Source: Synchiropus splendidus (taxonomy: Eukaryota; Chordata; Actinopteri; Syngnathiformes; Callionymidae). From it: DNA of 64,000 nucleotides. This document shows, in pieces, positions 1 through 12,479 of this stretch. The stretch is taken from NCBI RefSeq assembly GCF_027744825.2, contig NC_071348.1:19625563-19689562 (forward strand), written 5' to 3'. Below the pieces are notes generated by a model. That model was not told the origin of the DNA. It made no database searches and worked only from the letters and a program-made list of their open reading frames with translations. A program made the position numbers and the translations under genes. Positions within the stretch are counted from its first letter, which is position 1. Each line of letters begins with the position of its first letter.

Positions 1-741
1 TTCAGCCTGAGATAAGGTCGATTCTGGAACGCCAAACATAAAAATGTTGATAACTTTGGAAAAACACTTCAGACGGCTTAGATTTGATGTGCAACTACTA
101 GAAAGACCCTTTCTGTTATAGTGGGAGGAGAACATTTCATGTTCTGAAGCTTCCCTGAGAAGTTATGGCACAATGCACAAAACGCGTTTTCAGCCTGAGA
201 TAAGGTCGATTCTGGAACGCCAAACATAAAAATGTTGATAACTTTGGAAAAACACTTCAGACAGCTTAGATTTGATGTGCAACTACTAGAAAGACCCTTT
301 CTGCTATTGTGGGAGGTCAAAATTTCATGTTCTGATGTTTCCCTGCAAAGTTATGGGACAATGCAGAAAACGCATTTTCATGCTGAGATTAGGTCGATTC
401 CGGAACACCAAACATAAAAATGTTGATAACTTTGGAAAAACACTTCAGACGGCTTAGATTTGATGAGCAACTACTAGAGAGACCCTTTCTGGTATAGAGG
501 GAGGTGAAAATTTCATGTTCGGAAACTTCCCTGAGAAGTTATGGCACAATGCAGAAAACGCGTTTTCAGCCTGAGATAAGGTGGGTTCCGGAACGCCAAA
601 CGTAAAAATGTTGATAACTTTGGAAAAACACTTCAGACAGCTTAGATTTGATGTACAACGACTAGAAAGAACCTTTCTGCTATAGTGGGAGGTGAAAATT
701 TCATGTTCTGAAGCTTTCCTGCAAAGTTATGGCACAATGCA

Positions 742-755
742 GAAAACGCGTTTTC
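742..755. other. Monomer palindrome, representative copy
   Basis: GAAAACGCGTTTTC is a perfect 14-bp palindrome and is present, intact or with one or two changes, in most monomers. It lies about 30-40 bp before the TTCCGGAA palindrome. A third dyad, AACAT-AAAA-ATGTT (for example 975-988), follows TTCCGGAA. No sequence matching the CENP-B box consensus was seen in the monomer. Confidence 0.8.
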
Positions 756-3700
756 AGCCCGAGATAAGGTCGTTTCCGGAACGCCAAACATAAAAATGTT
801 GATAGCTTTCGAAAAACACTTCAGACAACTTAGATTTGATCTGCAACTACTAGAAAGACCCTGTCTGTTACAGTGGGATTTGTAAATTTCATGTTCTGAA
901 ACTTCCCTGCAAAGTTAAGGAACAATGAGGAAAACGCGTTTTCAGCCTGAGATAAGGCTGATTCCGGAACGCCAAACATAAAAATGTTGATAACTTTGGA
1001 AAAACACTTCAGACAGCTTAGATTTGATGTGCAACTACTAGAAAGACCCTTTCTGCTATAGTGGGAGGTGAAAATTTCATGTTCTAAAGGTTTCCTGCAA
1101 AGTTATGGCACAATGCATAAAACGCGTTTTCAGCCTGAGATAAGGTCGATTCCGGAACGCCATACATAAAAATGTTGATAACTTTGGAAAAACACATCAT
1201 ACAGCTTAGATTTGATGTGCAACTACTAGGAAGACCCTTTCTGCTATAGTGGGAGGTTAAAATTTCATGTTCGGAAGCTTCCATGCAAAGTTATGGCACA
1301 ATGCAGACAACGCGTTTTCAGCCTGAGATAAGGTGGGTCCCGGAACGCCAAACATGAAAATGTTGATAACTTTGGAAAAACACTTCAGACAGCTTATATT
1401 TGATGTGCAACTACTAGAAAGAACCTTTCTGCTACAGTGGGAGGTTAAAATTTCATGTTCTGAAGCTTCCCTGCAAAGTTATGGCACAATGCAGAAAACG
1501 CGTTTTCAACCTGAGATAAGGTGGGTTCCGGAACGCCAAACATAAAAATGTTTATAACTTTGGAAAAACACTTCAGACAGCTTAGATTTGTTGTGTAACT
1601 ACTAGAAAGACCCTTTCTGCCATAGTGGGAGGTGAAACTTTCATGTTCTGAAGCTTTCCTTCAAAGTTATGGCACAACGCAGAAAACGCGATTTCAGCCT
1701 GAGACAAGGTGGGTTCCGGAACGCCAAACATAAAAATGTTGATAACTTTCGAAAAACACTTCAGACAGCTTAGATTTGATATGCAACTACTCCAAAGACC
1801 CTGTCTGTTATAGTGGGAGTTGAAATTTTCATGTTCTGAAGCATCCCTGCAAAGTTAAGGAACAATGCAGAAAACGCGTTTTCAGCCTGACATAAGGTGG
1901 GTTCCGGAACTTCAAACATAAAAATGTTGATAACTTTGGAAAAACACTTCAGACAGCTTAGATTTGATGTGCAACTACTAGAAAGACCCTTTCTGCTACA
2001 ATGGGAGGTTACAATTTCATGTTCTGAAGCGTCCCTGCAAAGTTATGGCACAATGCAGAAAACGCGTTTTCAGCCTGAGATAAGGTGGGTTCCGGAACGC
2101 CAAACATAAAAATGTTGATAACTTTTGAAAAACACTTCAGACAGCTTAGATTTGATGTGCAACTACTAGAAAGACAATTTCTGCTATAGTGGTAGGTGAA
2201 ACTTTCATGTTCTGAAGCTTTCCTTCAAAGTTATGGCACAATGCAGAAAACGTGTTTTCAGCCTGAGACAAGGTGGGTTCCGGAACGCCAAACATAAAAA
2301 TGTTGATAACTTTGGAAAAACACTTCAGACAGCTTAGATTTGATGTGCAACTACTAGAAAGACCCTTTCTGTTATAGTGGGAGGAGAACATTTCATGTTC
2401 TGAAGCTTCCCTGAGAAGTTATGGCACAATGCACAAAACGCGTTTTCAGCCTCAGATAAGGTGGGTTCCGGAACGCCAAACGTAAAAATGTTGATAACTT
2501 TGGAACAACACTTCAGACAGCTTAGATTTGATGTGCAACTACTAGAAAGACCCTTTCTGCAATAGTGGGAGGTGAAAATTTCATGTTCTGAAGCTTCCCT
2601 CCAAAGTTATGGCACAATGCGTAAAACGCGTTTTCAGACTGAGATAAGGTCGTTTCCGGAACGCCAAACATAAAAGTGTTGACAACTTTGGAAAAACACT
2701 TCAGACAGCTTAGATTTGATGTGCAACTACGAGAACGACCCTTTCTGCTATAGTGGGAGGTCAAAATTTCATGTTCTGAAGCTTCCCTGAGAAGTTATGG
2801 CACAATGCAGAAAACGCGTTTTCAGCCTGAGATAAGGTGGGTTCCGGAACGCCAAACGTAAAAATGTTGATAACTTTGGAAAAACACTTCAGACAGCTTA
2901 GATTTGATGTACAACGACTAGAAAGAACCTTTCTGCTATAGTGGGAGGTGAAAATTTCATGTTCTGAAGCTTCCCTGCAAAGTTATGGCACAATGCAGAA
3001 AACGCGTATTCAGCCTGAGATAAGGTGGGTTCCGGAACGCCAAACATAAAAATGTTGATAACTTTGGAAAAACACTTCAGACGGCTTAGATTTGATGTGC
3101 AACTACTAGAAAGACCCTTTCTGCTATAGTGGGAGGTGAACATTTCATGTTCTGAAGCTTCCCTGATAAGTTATGGCACAATGCACAAAACGCGTTTTCA
3201 GCCTGAGATAAGGTCGATTCTGGAACGCCAAACATAAAAATGTTGATAACTTTCGAAAAACACTTCAGACAGCTTAGATTTGATGTGCAACTACTGGAAA
3301 GACCCTTTCTGCTATATTGGGAGGTGAAAATTTCATGTTCTGAAGCTTTCCTGCAAAGTTATGGCACAATGCAGAAAACGCGTTTTCAGCCCGAGATAAG
3401 GTCGTTTCCGGAACGCCAAACATAAAAATGTTGATAGCTTTCGAAAAACACTTCAGACAACTTAGATTTGATATGCAACTACTAGAAAGACCCTGTCTTT
3501 TACAGTGGGATTTGAAAATTTCATGTTCTGAAGCTTCCCTGCAAAGTTATGGCACAATGCAGAAAACGCGTTTTCAGCTTGAGATAAGGTGGGTTCCGGA
3601 ACGCCAAACATAAAAATGTTGATAACTTTCGAAAAACACTTCAGACAGCTTAGATTTGATGTGCAACTACTAGAAAGACCCTTTCTGCTATAGTGGGAGG

Positions 3701-4724
3701 TGAAAATTTCATTTTCTGAAGCTTCCCTGCAAAGTTATGGCACAATGCGTAAAACGCGTTTTCAGCCTGAGATAAGGTCGATTCCGGAACGCCAGACATA
3801 AAAATGTTGATAACTATGGAAAAACACTTCAGACAGCTTAGATTTGTTGTGCAACTACTAGAAAGACCATTTCTGCTATAGTGGGAGGTGAACATTTCAT
3901 GTTCTCAAGCTTCCCTGAGAAGTTATGGCACAATGCAGAAAACGCATTTTCAGCCTGATATGAGGTGGTTTCCGAAACGCCAAACATGAAAATGTTGATA
4001 ACTTTCGAAAAACACTTCAGACAGCTTAGATTTGATGTGCAACTACTAGAAAGACACTTTCTGCTATAGTGGGATATGAAAATGTCATGTTCTGAAGCTT
4101 CCCTGCAAAGTTATGGCAGAATGCGTAAATCGTGTTTTCAGGCTGAGATAAGGTCGATTCCGGAACGCCAAACATAAAAGTGTTGATAACTTAGTATAAA
4201 CTCTTCAAACAGCTTCGATTTGATGTGCAACCACTAGAAAGACCATTTCTGCTATAGTGGGAAGTGAAAATTTCATGTTCTGGAGCTTACCAACAAAGAT
4301 TTGCCACAATGCAGAAAACGCGTTTTCGTCCTCAGATAAGGTCGATTCCGGAACGCAAAACATCAAAATGTAGATAACTTTGGAAAAACACTTCAGACAG
4401 CTTAGATTTGATGTGCAACTACTAGAAAGACCCTTTCTGCAATAGTGGTAGGTGAAACTTTCATGTTCTGAAGCTTTCCTTCAAAGTTATGGCACAATGC
4501 AGAAAACGCGTTTTCAGCCAGAGATAAGGTGGGTTCCGGAACGGCAAACATAAAAATGTTGATAACTTTGGAAAAACACTTCAGACAGCTTAGATTTGAT
4601 GTGCAACTACTTCAAAGACCCTGTCTGTTATAGTGGGAGTTGAAAATTTCATGTTCTGAAGCTTCCCTGCAAAGTGAAGGAACAATGCAGAAAACGCGTT
4701 TTCAGCCTGTCATAAGATGGGTTC

Positions 4725-7394
4725 CGGAATGCCAAACATAAAAATATTGATAACTTTGGAAAAACACTTCAGACAGGTGAGATTTGATTTGCAACTACTA
4801 GAAAGACAATTTCTGCTACAGTGGGAGGTTAAAATTTCATGTTCTGAAGCTTCCCTGCAAAGTTATGGCACTATGCAGAAAACGCGTTTTCAGCCAGAGA
4901 TAAGGTGGGTTCCGGAACGCCAAACATAAAATTCTTGATAACTTTGGAAAAAACATTTCAGACAGCTTAGATTTGATGTGCAACTACTAGAAAAACCCTT
5001 TCTGCTATAGTGGGAGGTGAAAATTTCATGTTCTGAAGCTTCCCTGCAAAGTTATGGCACAATGCAGAAAACGCGTTTTCAACCTGAGATAAGGTGGGTT
5101 CCGGAACGCCAAACATAAAAATGTTGATAACTTTGGAATAACACTTCAGACAGCTTAGATTTGATGTGTAACTACTAGAAAGACCCTTTCTGCTGTAGTG
5201 GGAGGTGAAAATTGCAATTTCTGAACCTTTATGCAAAGTTATGGCACAATGTGTAAAATGCGTTTTCAGCCTGAGATAAGGTCGATTCCGGAACGCCAAA
5301 CATAAAAATGTTGATAACTTTGGAAAAACACTTCAGACAGCTTAGATTTGATGTGCAACTACTAGAAAGACCCTTTCTGCTATAGTGGGAGGTGAAAATT
5401 TCATGTTCTGAATCTTCCCTGCAAAGTTATGGCACAATGCGTAAAACGCGTTTTCAGCCTGAGATAAGGTCGATTCCGCAACGCCAAACATAAAAATGTT
5501 GATAACTTTGGAAAAACACTTCAGACAGCTTAGATTTGATGTGCAACTACTAGAAAGACCCTTTCTGCTATATTGGGAGGTCAACATTTCAGGTTCTGAA
5601 GCTTCGCTGCAAAGTTATGGGACAATGCAGAAAACGATTTTTCATCCTGAGATAAGGTCGATTCCGGAACGCCAAACATAAAAATGTTGATAACTTTTGA
5701 AAAACACTTCAGACAGCTTAGATTTGATGTGCAACTACTAGAAAGACCCTTTCTGCTATAGTGGGAGGTGAAAATTTCATTTTCTGAAGCTTCCCTGCAA
5801 AGTTATGGCACAATGCAGAACACGCGTTTTCAGCCCGAGATAAGGTGGGTTCCGGAAAGCCAAACATAAAAATGTTGATAACTTTGGAAAACCATTTCAG
5901 ACAGCTTAGATTTGATGTGCAACTACTACAAAGAACCTTTGTGCTACAGTGGGAGGTTAAAATTTAATGTTCAGAAGCTTCCCTGCAAAGTTATGGCACA
6001 ATGCAGAAAACGCATTTTGAGACTCAGATAAGGTCGATTCCGGAACGCCATACATAAAAGTGTTGATAACTTTGGAAAAACACTTCAGACAGCTTAGATT
6101 TGACGTGCAACTACCAGAAAGTCTCTTTCTGCTGTAGTGGGATGTGAAAATTTCATGTTCGGAAGCTTCCCTGCAAAGTGATGGCACAACGCAGAAAACA
6201 CGTTTCCAGCCTGAGATAAGGTGGGTTCCAGAACGCCAAACATAAAAATGTTGATAAATTTGGAAAAACACTTCAGACAGGTGAGATTTGATTTGCAACT
6301 ACTAGAAAGACAATTTCTGCTACAGTGGGAGGTTAAAATTTCATGTTCAGAAGCTTCCCTGCAAAGTTATGGCACTATGCAGAAAACGCGTTTTCAGCCA
6401 GAGATAAAGTGGGTTCCGGAACGCCAAACATAAAATTCTTGATAACTTTGGAAAAAACATTTCAGACAGCTTAGATTTGATGTGCAACTACTAGAAAAAC
6501 CCTTTCTGCTATAGTGGGAGGTTAAAATTTCATGTTCTGAAGCTTCCCTGCAAAGTTATGGCACAATGCAGAAAACGCGTTTTCAACCTGAGATAAGGTG
6601 GGTTCCGGAACGCCAAACATAAAAATGTTGATAACTTTGGAATAACACTTCAGACAGCTTAGATTTCATGTGTAACTACTAGAAAGACCCTTTCTGCTGT
6701 AGTGGGAGGTGAAAATTGCATGTTCTGAACCTTTATGCAAAGTTATGGCACAATGTGTAAAATGCGTTTTCAGCCTGAGATAAGGTCGATTCCGGAACGC
6801 CAAACATAAAAATGTTGATAACTTTGGAAAAACACTTCAGACGGCTTAGATTTGATGTGCAACTACTAGAAAGACCCTTTCTGCTATAGTGGGAGGTGAA
6901 AATTTCATGTTCTGAATCTTCCCTGCAAAGTTATGGCACAATGCGTAAAACGCGTTTTCAGCCTGAGATAAGGTCGATTCCGCAACGCCAAACATAAAAA
7001 TGTTGATAACTTTGGAAAAACACTTCAGACAGCTTAGATTTGATGTGCAACTACTAGAAAGACCCTTTCTGCTATATTGGGAGGTCAACATTTCAGGTTC
7101 TGAAGCTTCGCTGCAAAGTTATGGGACAATGCAGAAAACGATTTTTCATCCTGAGATAAGGTCGATTCCGGAACGCCAAACATAAAAATGTTGATAACTT
7201 TTGAAAAACACTTCAGACAGCTTAGATTTGATGTGCAACTACTAGAAAGACCCTTTGTGCTATAGTGGGAGGTGAAAATTTCATTTTCTGAAGCTTCCCT
7301 GCAAAGTTATGGCACAATGCAGAACACGCGTTTTCAGCCTGAGATAAGGTGGGTTCCGGAAAGCCAAACATAAAAATGTTGATAACTTTGGAAA
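4725..7394 (+). repeat. Higher-order duplication, 1504 bp (8 monomers), two tandem copies
   Basis: Variant monomers recur with a shift of exactly 1504 bp. An unusual variant (CAGGTGAGATTTGATTTGC) is at about 4775 and 6279. A variant with GATTCCGCAACGCC is at about 5470 and 6974. Similarity weakens after about 5890/7394, where single differences accumulate, so the second unit is only partly matched. Confidence 0.75.
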
Positions 7395-9964
7395 AACATT
7401 TCAGACAGCTTAGATTTGATGTGCAACTACTACAAAGACCCTTTCTGCTATAGGGGGAGGTTAAAATTTCATGTTCTGAAGCTTCCCTGCAAAGTTATGG
7501 CACAATGCAGAAAACGCGTTTTCAGCCCGAGATAAGGTCGTTTCCGAAACGCCAACCTAAAAAATGTTGATAGCTTTCGAAAAACACTTCAGACAGCCTA
7601 GATTTGATGTGCAACTACTAGAAAGACCCTTTCTGCTATAGTGGGAAGTGAAAATTTCATGTTCTGAAGCTTCCCTGCAAAGTTGTGGGACAATGCAGAA
7701 AACACGTTTTCAGCCTGAGATAAGGTGGGTTCCAGAACGCCAATCATAAAAATTGTGATAACTTTGGAAAAAACATTTCAGACAGCTTAGATTTGATCTG
7801 CAACTACTAGAAAGACCCTTTCTGCTATAGTGGGAAGTGAAAATTTCATGTTCTGAAACTTCCCTGCAAAGTTTCGGCACAATGCAGAAAACGCGTTTTC
7901 AGCCTGAGATAAGGTGGGTCCCGGAACGCCAAACATGAAAATGTTGATAACTTTGGAAAAACACACAGACAGTTTAGATTTGATGTGCAACTACTAGAAA
8001 GACCCTTTCTGCTATAGTGGGAGGTTAAAATTTCATGTTCTGAAGCTTCCCTGAAAAGTTGTGGCACAATGCATAAAAACGCTTTTCAGCCTGAGATAAG
8101 GTGGGTTTCGGAACGCCAAACATAAAAGTGTTGATAACTTTTGAAAAACACTTCAGACAGCTTAGATTTGATGTGCAACTACAAGAAAGACCCTTTCTGC
8201 TATAGTGGGAGGTGAAACTTTCATGTTCTGAAGCTTTCCTGCAAAGTTTTGGCACAATGCAGAAAACGCGTTTTCAGCCTGAGATAATGTGGGTTCCGGA
8301 GCGGCAAACGTAAAAATGTTGATAACTTTGGAAAAACACTTCAGACAGCTTAGATTTGATGTGCAACGACTAGAAAGACCCTTTCTGCCATATTGGGACG
8401 TGAAAATTTCATGTTCTGAAGCTTCCCTGCAAAGTTATGGCACAATGCAGAAAACGCATTTTGAGACTGAGAAAAGGTCGATTCCGGAACGCCATACATA
8501 AAAGTGTTGATAACTTTGGAAAAACACTTCAGACAGCTTAGATTTGATGTGCAACTACTAGAAAGACCATTTCTGCTATAGTGGGAGGTTAAAATTTCAT
8601 GTTCTGAAGCTTCCCTGCAAAGTTATGGCACAATGCCGAAAACGCGTTTTCAGCCTAAGATAAGGTGGGTTCCGGAACGCCAAACATAAAAATGTTGATA
8701 ACTTTGGAAAAACACTTCAGACAGCTTAGATTTGATGTGCAACTACTACAAAGACCCTTTGTGCTATAGTGGGAGGTTAAAATTTAATGTTCAGAAGGTT
8801 CCCTGCAAAGTTATGGCACATTGCAGAAAACGCATTTTGAGACTGAGATAAGGTCGATTCCGGAACGCCATACATAAAAGTGTTGATAACTTTAGAAAAA
8901 CACTTCAGACAGCTTAGATTTGATGTGCAACTACTAGAAAGACCATTTCCGCTATAGTGGGATGTTAAAATTTCATGTTCTGAAGCTTCCATGCAAAGTT
9001 ATGGCACAATGCAGAAAACGCGTTTTCGGCCTGAGATAAGGTGGGTTCCAGAACGCTAAACATAAAAATGTTGATAACTTTGGAAAAAAAAACTTCAGAC
9101 AGCTTATATTTGATGTGCAACAGCGAGAAAGACAATTTCTGCTATAGTGGGGGGTGAAACTTTCATGTTCTGAAGCTTCCCTGCAAAGTTATGGCACAAT
9201 GCAGAAAACGCGTTTTCAGCCAGAGATAAGGTGGGTTCCGGAACGGCAAACATAAAAATGTTGATAACTTTCGAAAAACACTTCAGACAGCTTAGATTTG
9301 ATGTGCAACTACTACAAAGACCCTGTCTGTTATAGTGGGAGGTGAAAATGTCATGTTCTGAAGCTTCCCTGCAAAGTTATGGCACAATGCAGAAAACGCG
9401 TTTTCAGCCTGAGATAAGGTGGGTTCCGGAACGCCAAACATAAAAATGTTGATAACTTTGGAAAAACACTTCAGACAGCTTATATTTGATGTGCAACTCC
9501 TAGAAAGACAATTTCTGCTATAGTGGTAGGTGAAACTTTCAAGTTCTGAAGCTTTCCTTCAAAGTTATGGCACAATGCAGAAAACGCGTTTTCAGCCTGA
9601 GATAAGGTGGGTTCCGGAACGCCAAACATAAAAATGTTGATAACTTTGGAAAAACACTTCAGGCAGCTTAGATTTGATGTGCAACTACTAGAAAGACCCT
9701 TTCTGCTACAGTGTGAGGTTAAAATTTCATGTTCTGAAGCTTCCCTACAAAGTTATGGCACAATGCAGAAAACGCGTTTTCAACCTGAGATAAGGTGAGT
9801 TCCGGAACGCCAAACAAAAAGTTGTTGCTAACTTTGGAAAAAACGTTTCAGACAGCTTAGATTTGATGTGTAACTACTAGAAAGACCCTTTCTGCTATAG
9901 TGGGAAGTGAAAATTTCATGTTCTGAAGCTTCCCTGCAAAGTTATGGCACAATGCAGAAAACGC

Positions 9965-12222
9965 GTTTTCAGCCTGAGATAAAGTGGATTCTGGAACGCC
10001 AAACATAAAAATGTTGATAACTTTGGAAAACCACTTCAAACAGCTTAGATTTGATGTGCAACTACTAGAAAGACCCTTTCCGCTACAGTGGGAGGTAAAA
10101 ATTTCATGTTCTGAAGCTTCCCTGCAAAGTTAAGGAACAATGCAGAAAACGTGTTTTCAGCCTGACATAAGGTGGGTTCTGGAACGCCAAACACAAAAAT
10201 GTTTATAACTTTGGAAAAACACTTCAGACAGCTTAGATTTGATGTGCAACTACTAGAAAGACAATTTCTGCTATAGTGGTAGGTGAAACTTTCATGTACT
10301 GAAGCTTTCCTTCAAAGTTATGGCACAATGCAGAAAACGCGTTTTCAGCCTGAGATAAGGTGGGTTCCGGAACGCTAAACATAAAAATGTTGATAACTTT
10401 GGAAAAACACTTCATGCAGCTTAGATTTGGTGTGCAACTACTAGAAAGAACCTTTCTGCTACAGTGGGAGGTTAAAATTTCACGTTCTGAAGCTTCCCTG
10501 CAAAGTTATGGCACAATGCAGAAAACGCGTTTTCAACCTGAGATAAGGTGGGTTCCGGAACGCCAAACATAAAAATGTTGATAACTTTGGAAAAACACTT
10601 CAGACAGCTTAGATTAGATGTGTAACTACTAGAAAGACCCTTTCTGCTGTAGTGGGAGGTGAAACTTTCATGTTCTGAAGCTTTCCTTAAATGTTATGGC
10701 ACAATGCAGAAAACGCGTTTTCAGCCTGAGATAAGGTGGGTCCCGGAACGCCAAACACAAAAATGTTTATAACTTTGGAAAAACACTTCAGACAGCTTAG
10801 ATTTGTTGTGTAACTACTAGAAAGACACTTTCTGCCATAGTGGGAGGTGAAACTTTCATGTTCTGAAGCTTTCCTTCAAAGTTATGGCACAATGCAGAAA
10901 ACGCGTTTTCAGCCTGAGACAAGGTGGGTTCCGGAACGCCAAACATAAAAATGTTGATAACTTTCGAAAAACACTTCAGACAGCTTAGATTTGATATGCA
11001 ACTACTCCAAAGACCCTGTCTGTTATAGAGGGAGTTGAAAATTTCATGTTCTGAAGCTTCCCTGCAAAGTTAAGGAACAATGCAGAAGACGCGTTTTCAG
11101 CCTGAGATAAAGTGGATTCTGGAACGCCAAACATAAAAATGTTGATAACTTTGGAAAACCACTTCAAACAGCTTAGATTTGATGTGCAACTACTAGAAAG
11201 ACCCTTTCCGCTACAGTGGGAGGTAAAAATTTCATGTTCTGAAGCTTCCCTGCAAAGTTAAGGAACAATGCAGAAAACGTGTTTTCAGCCTGTCATAAGG
11301 TGGGTTCTGGAACGCCAAACACAAAAATGTTTATAACTTTGGAAAAACACTTCAGACAGCTTAGATTTGATGTGCAACTACTAGAAAGACAATTTCTGCT
11401 ATAGTGGTAGGTGAAACTTTCATGTACTGAAGCTTTCCTTCAAAGTTATGGCACAATGCAGAAAACGCGTTTTCAGCCTGAGATAAGGTGGGTTCCGGAA
11501 CGCTAAACATAAAAATGTTGATAACTTTGGAAAAACACTTCATGCAGCTTAGATTTGGTGTGCAACTACTAGAAAGAACCTTTCTGCTACAGTGGGAGGT
11601 TAAAATTTCACGTTCTGAAGCTTCCCTGCAAAGTTATGGCACAATGCAGAAAACGCGTTTTCAACCTGAGATAAGGTGGGTTCCGGAACGCCAAACATAA
11701 AAATGTTGATAACTTTGGAAAAACACTTCAGACAGCTTAGATTAGATGTGTAACTACTAGAAAGACCCTTTCTGCTGTAGTGGGAGGTGAAACTTTCATG
11801 TTCTGAAGCTTTCCTTAAATGTTATGGCACAATGCAGAAAACGCGTTTTCAGCCTGAGATAAGGTGGGTCCCGGAACGCCAAACACAAAAATGTTTATAA
11901 CTTTGGAAAAACACTTCAGACAGCTTAGATTTGTTGTGTAACTACTAGAAAGACACTTTCTGCCATAGTGGGAGGTGAAACTTTCATGTTCTGAAGCTTT
12001 CCTTCAAAGTTATGGCACAATGCAGAAAACGCGTTTTCAGCCTGAGACAAGGTGGGTTCCGGAACGCCAAACATAAAAATGTTGATAACTTTCGAAAAAC
12101 ACTTCAGACAGCTTAGATTTGATATGCAACTACTCCAAAGACCCTGTCTGTTATAGAGGGAGTTGAAAATTTCATGTTCTGAAGCTTCCCTGCAAAGTTA
12201 AGGAACAATGCAGAAGACGCGT
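9965..12222 (+). repeat. Higher-order duplication, 1128 bp (6 monomers), two tandem copies
   Basis: The block from about 9965 to 11092 repeats from about 11093 to 12220. Diagnostic variants shared at a 1128-bp shift include AAAGTGGATTCTGG (9981, 11109), TTCATGTACTGAAGC, and an ACTTCATGCAGC variant (10411, 11539). I found only a few single-base differences, so the duplication is recent. Confidence 0.85.
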
Positions 12223-12479
12223 TTTCAGCCTGACATAAGGTGGGTTCCGGAACTTCAAACATAAAAATGTTGATAACTTTGGAAAAACACTTCAGACAGC
12301 TTAGATTTGATGTGCAACTACTAGAAAGACCCTTTCTGCTACAATGGGAGGTTAAAATTTCATGTTCTGAAGCGTCCCTGCAAAGTTATGGCACAATGCA
12401 GAAAACGCGTTTTCAGCCTGAGATAAGGTGGGTTCCGGAACGCCAAACATAAAAATGTAGATAACTTTGGAAAAACACT

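Noticed and set aside
232..417. Recurrent ~61-residue plus-strand and ~81-residue minus-strand open frames in almost every monomer
   Set aside because: They are by-products of a stop-poor 188-bp repeat. The monomer length is not a multiple of 3, frames close within about one monomer, monomer variants include stops and shifts, and there is no sign of codon-level constraint.
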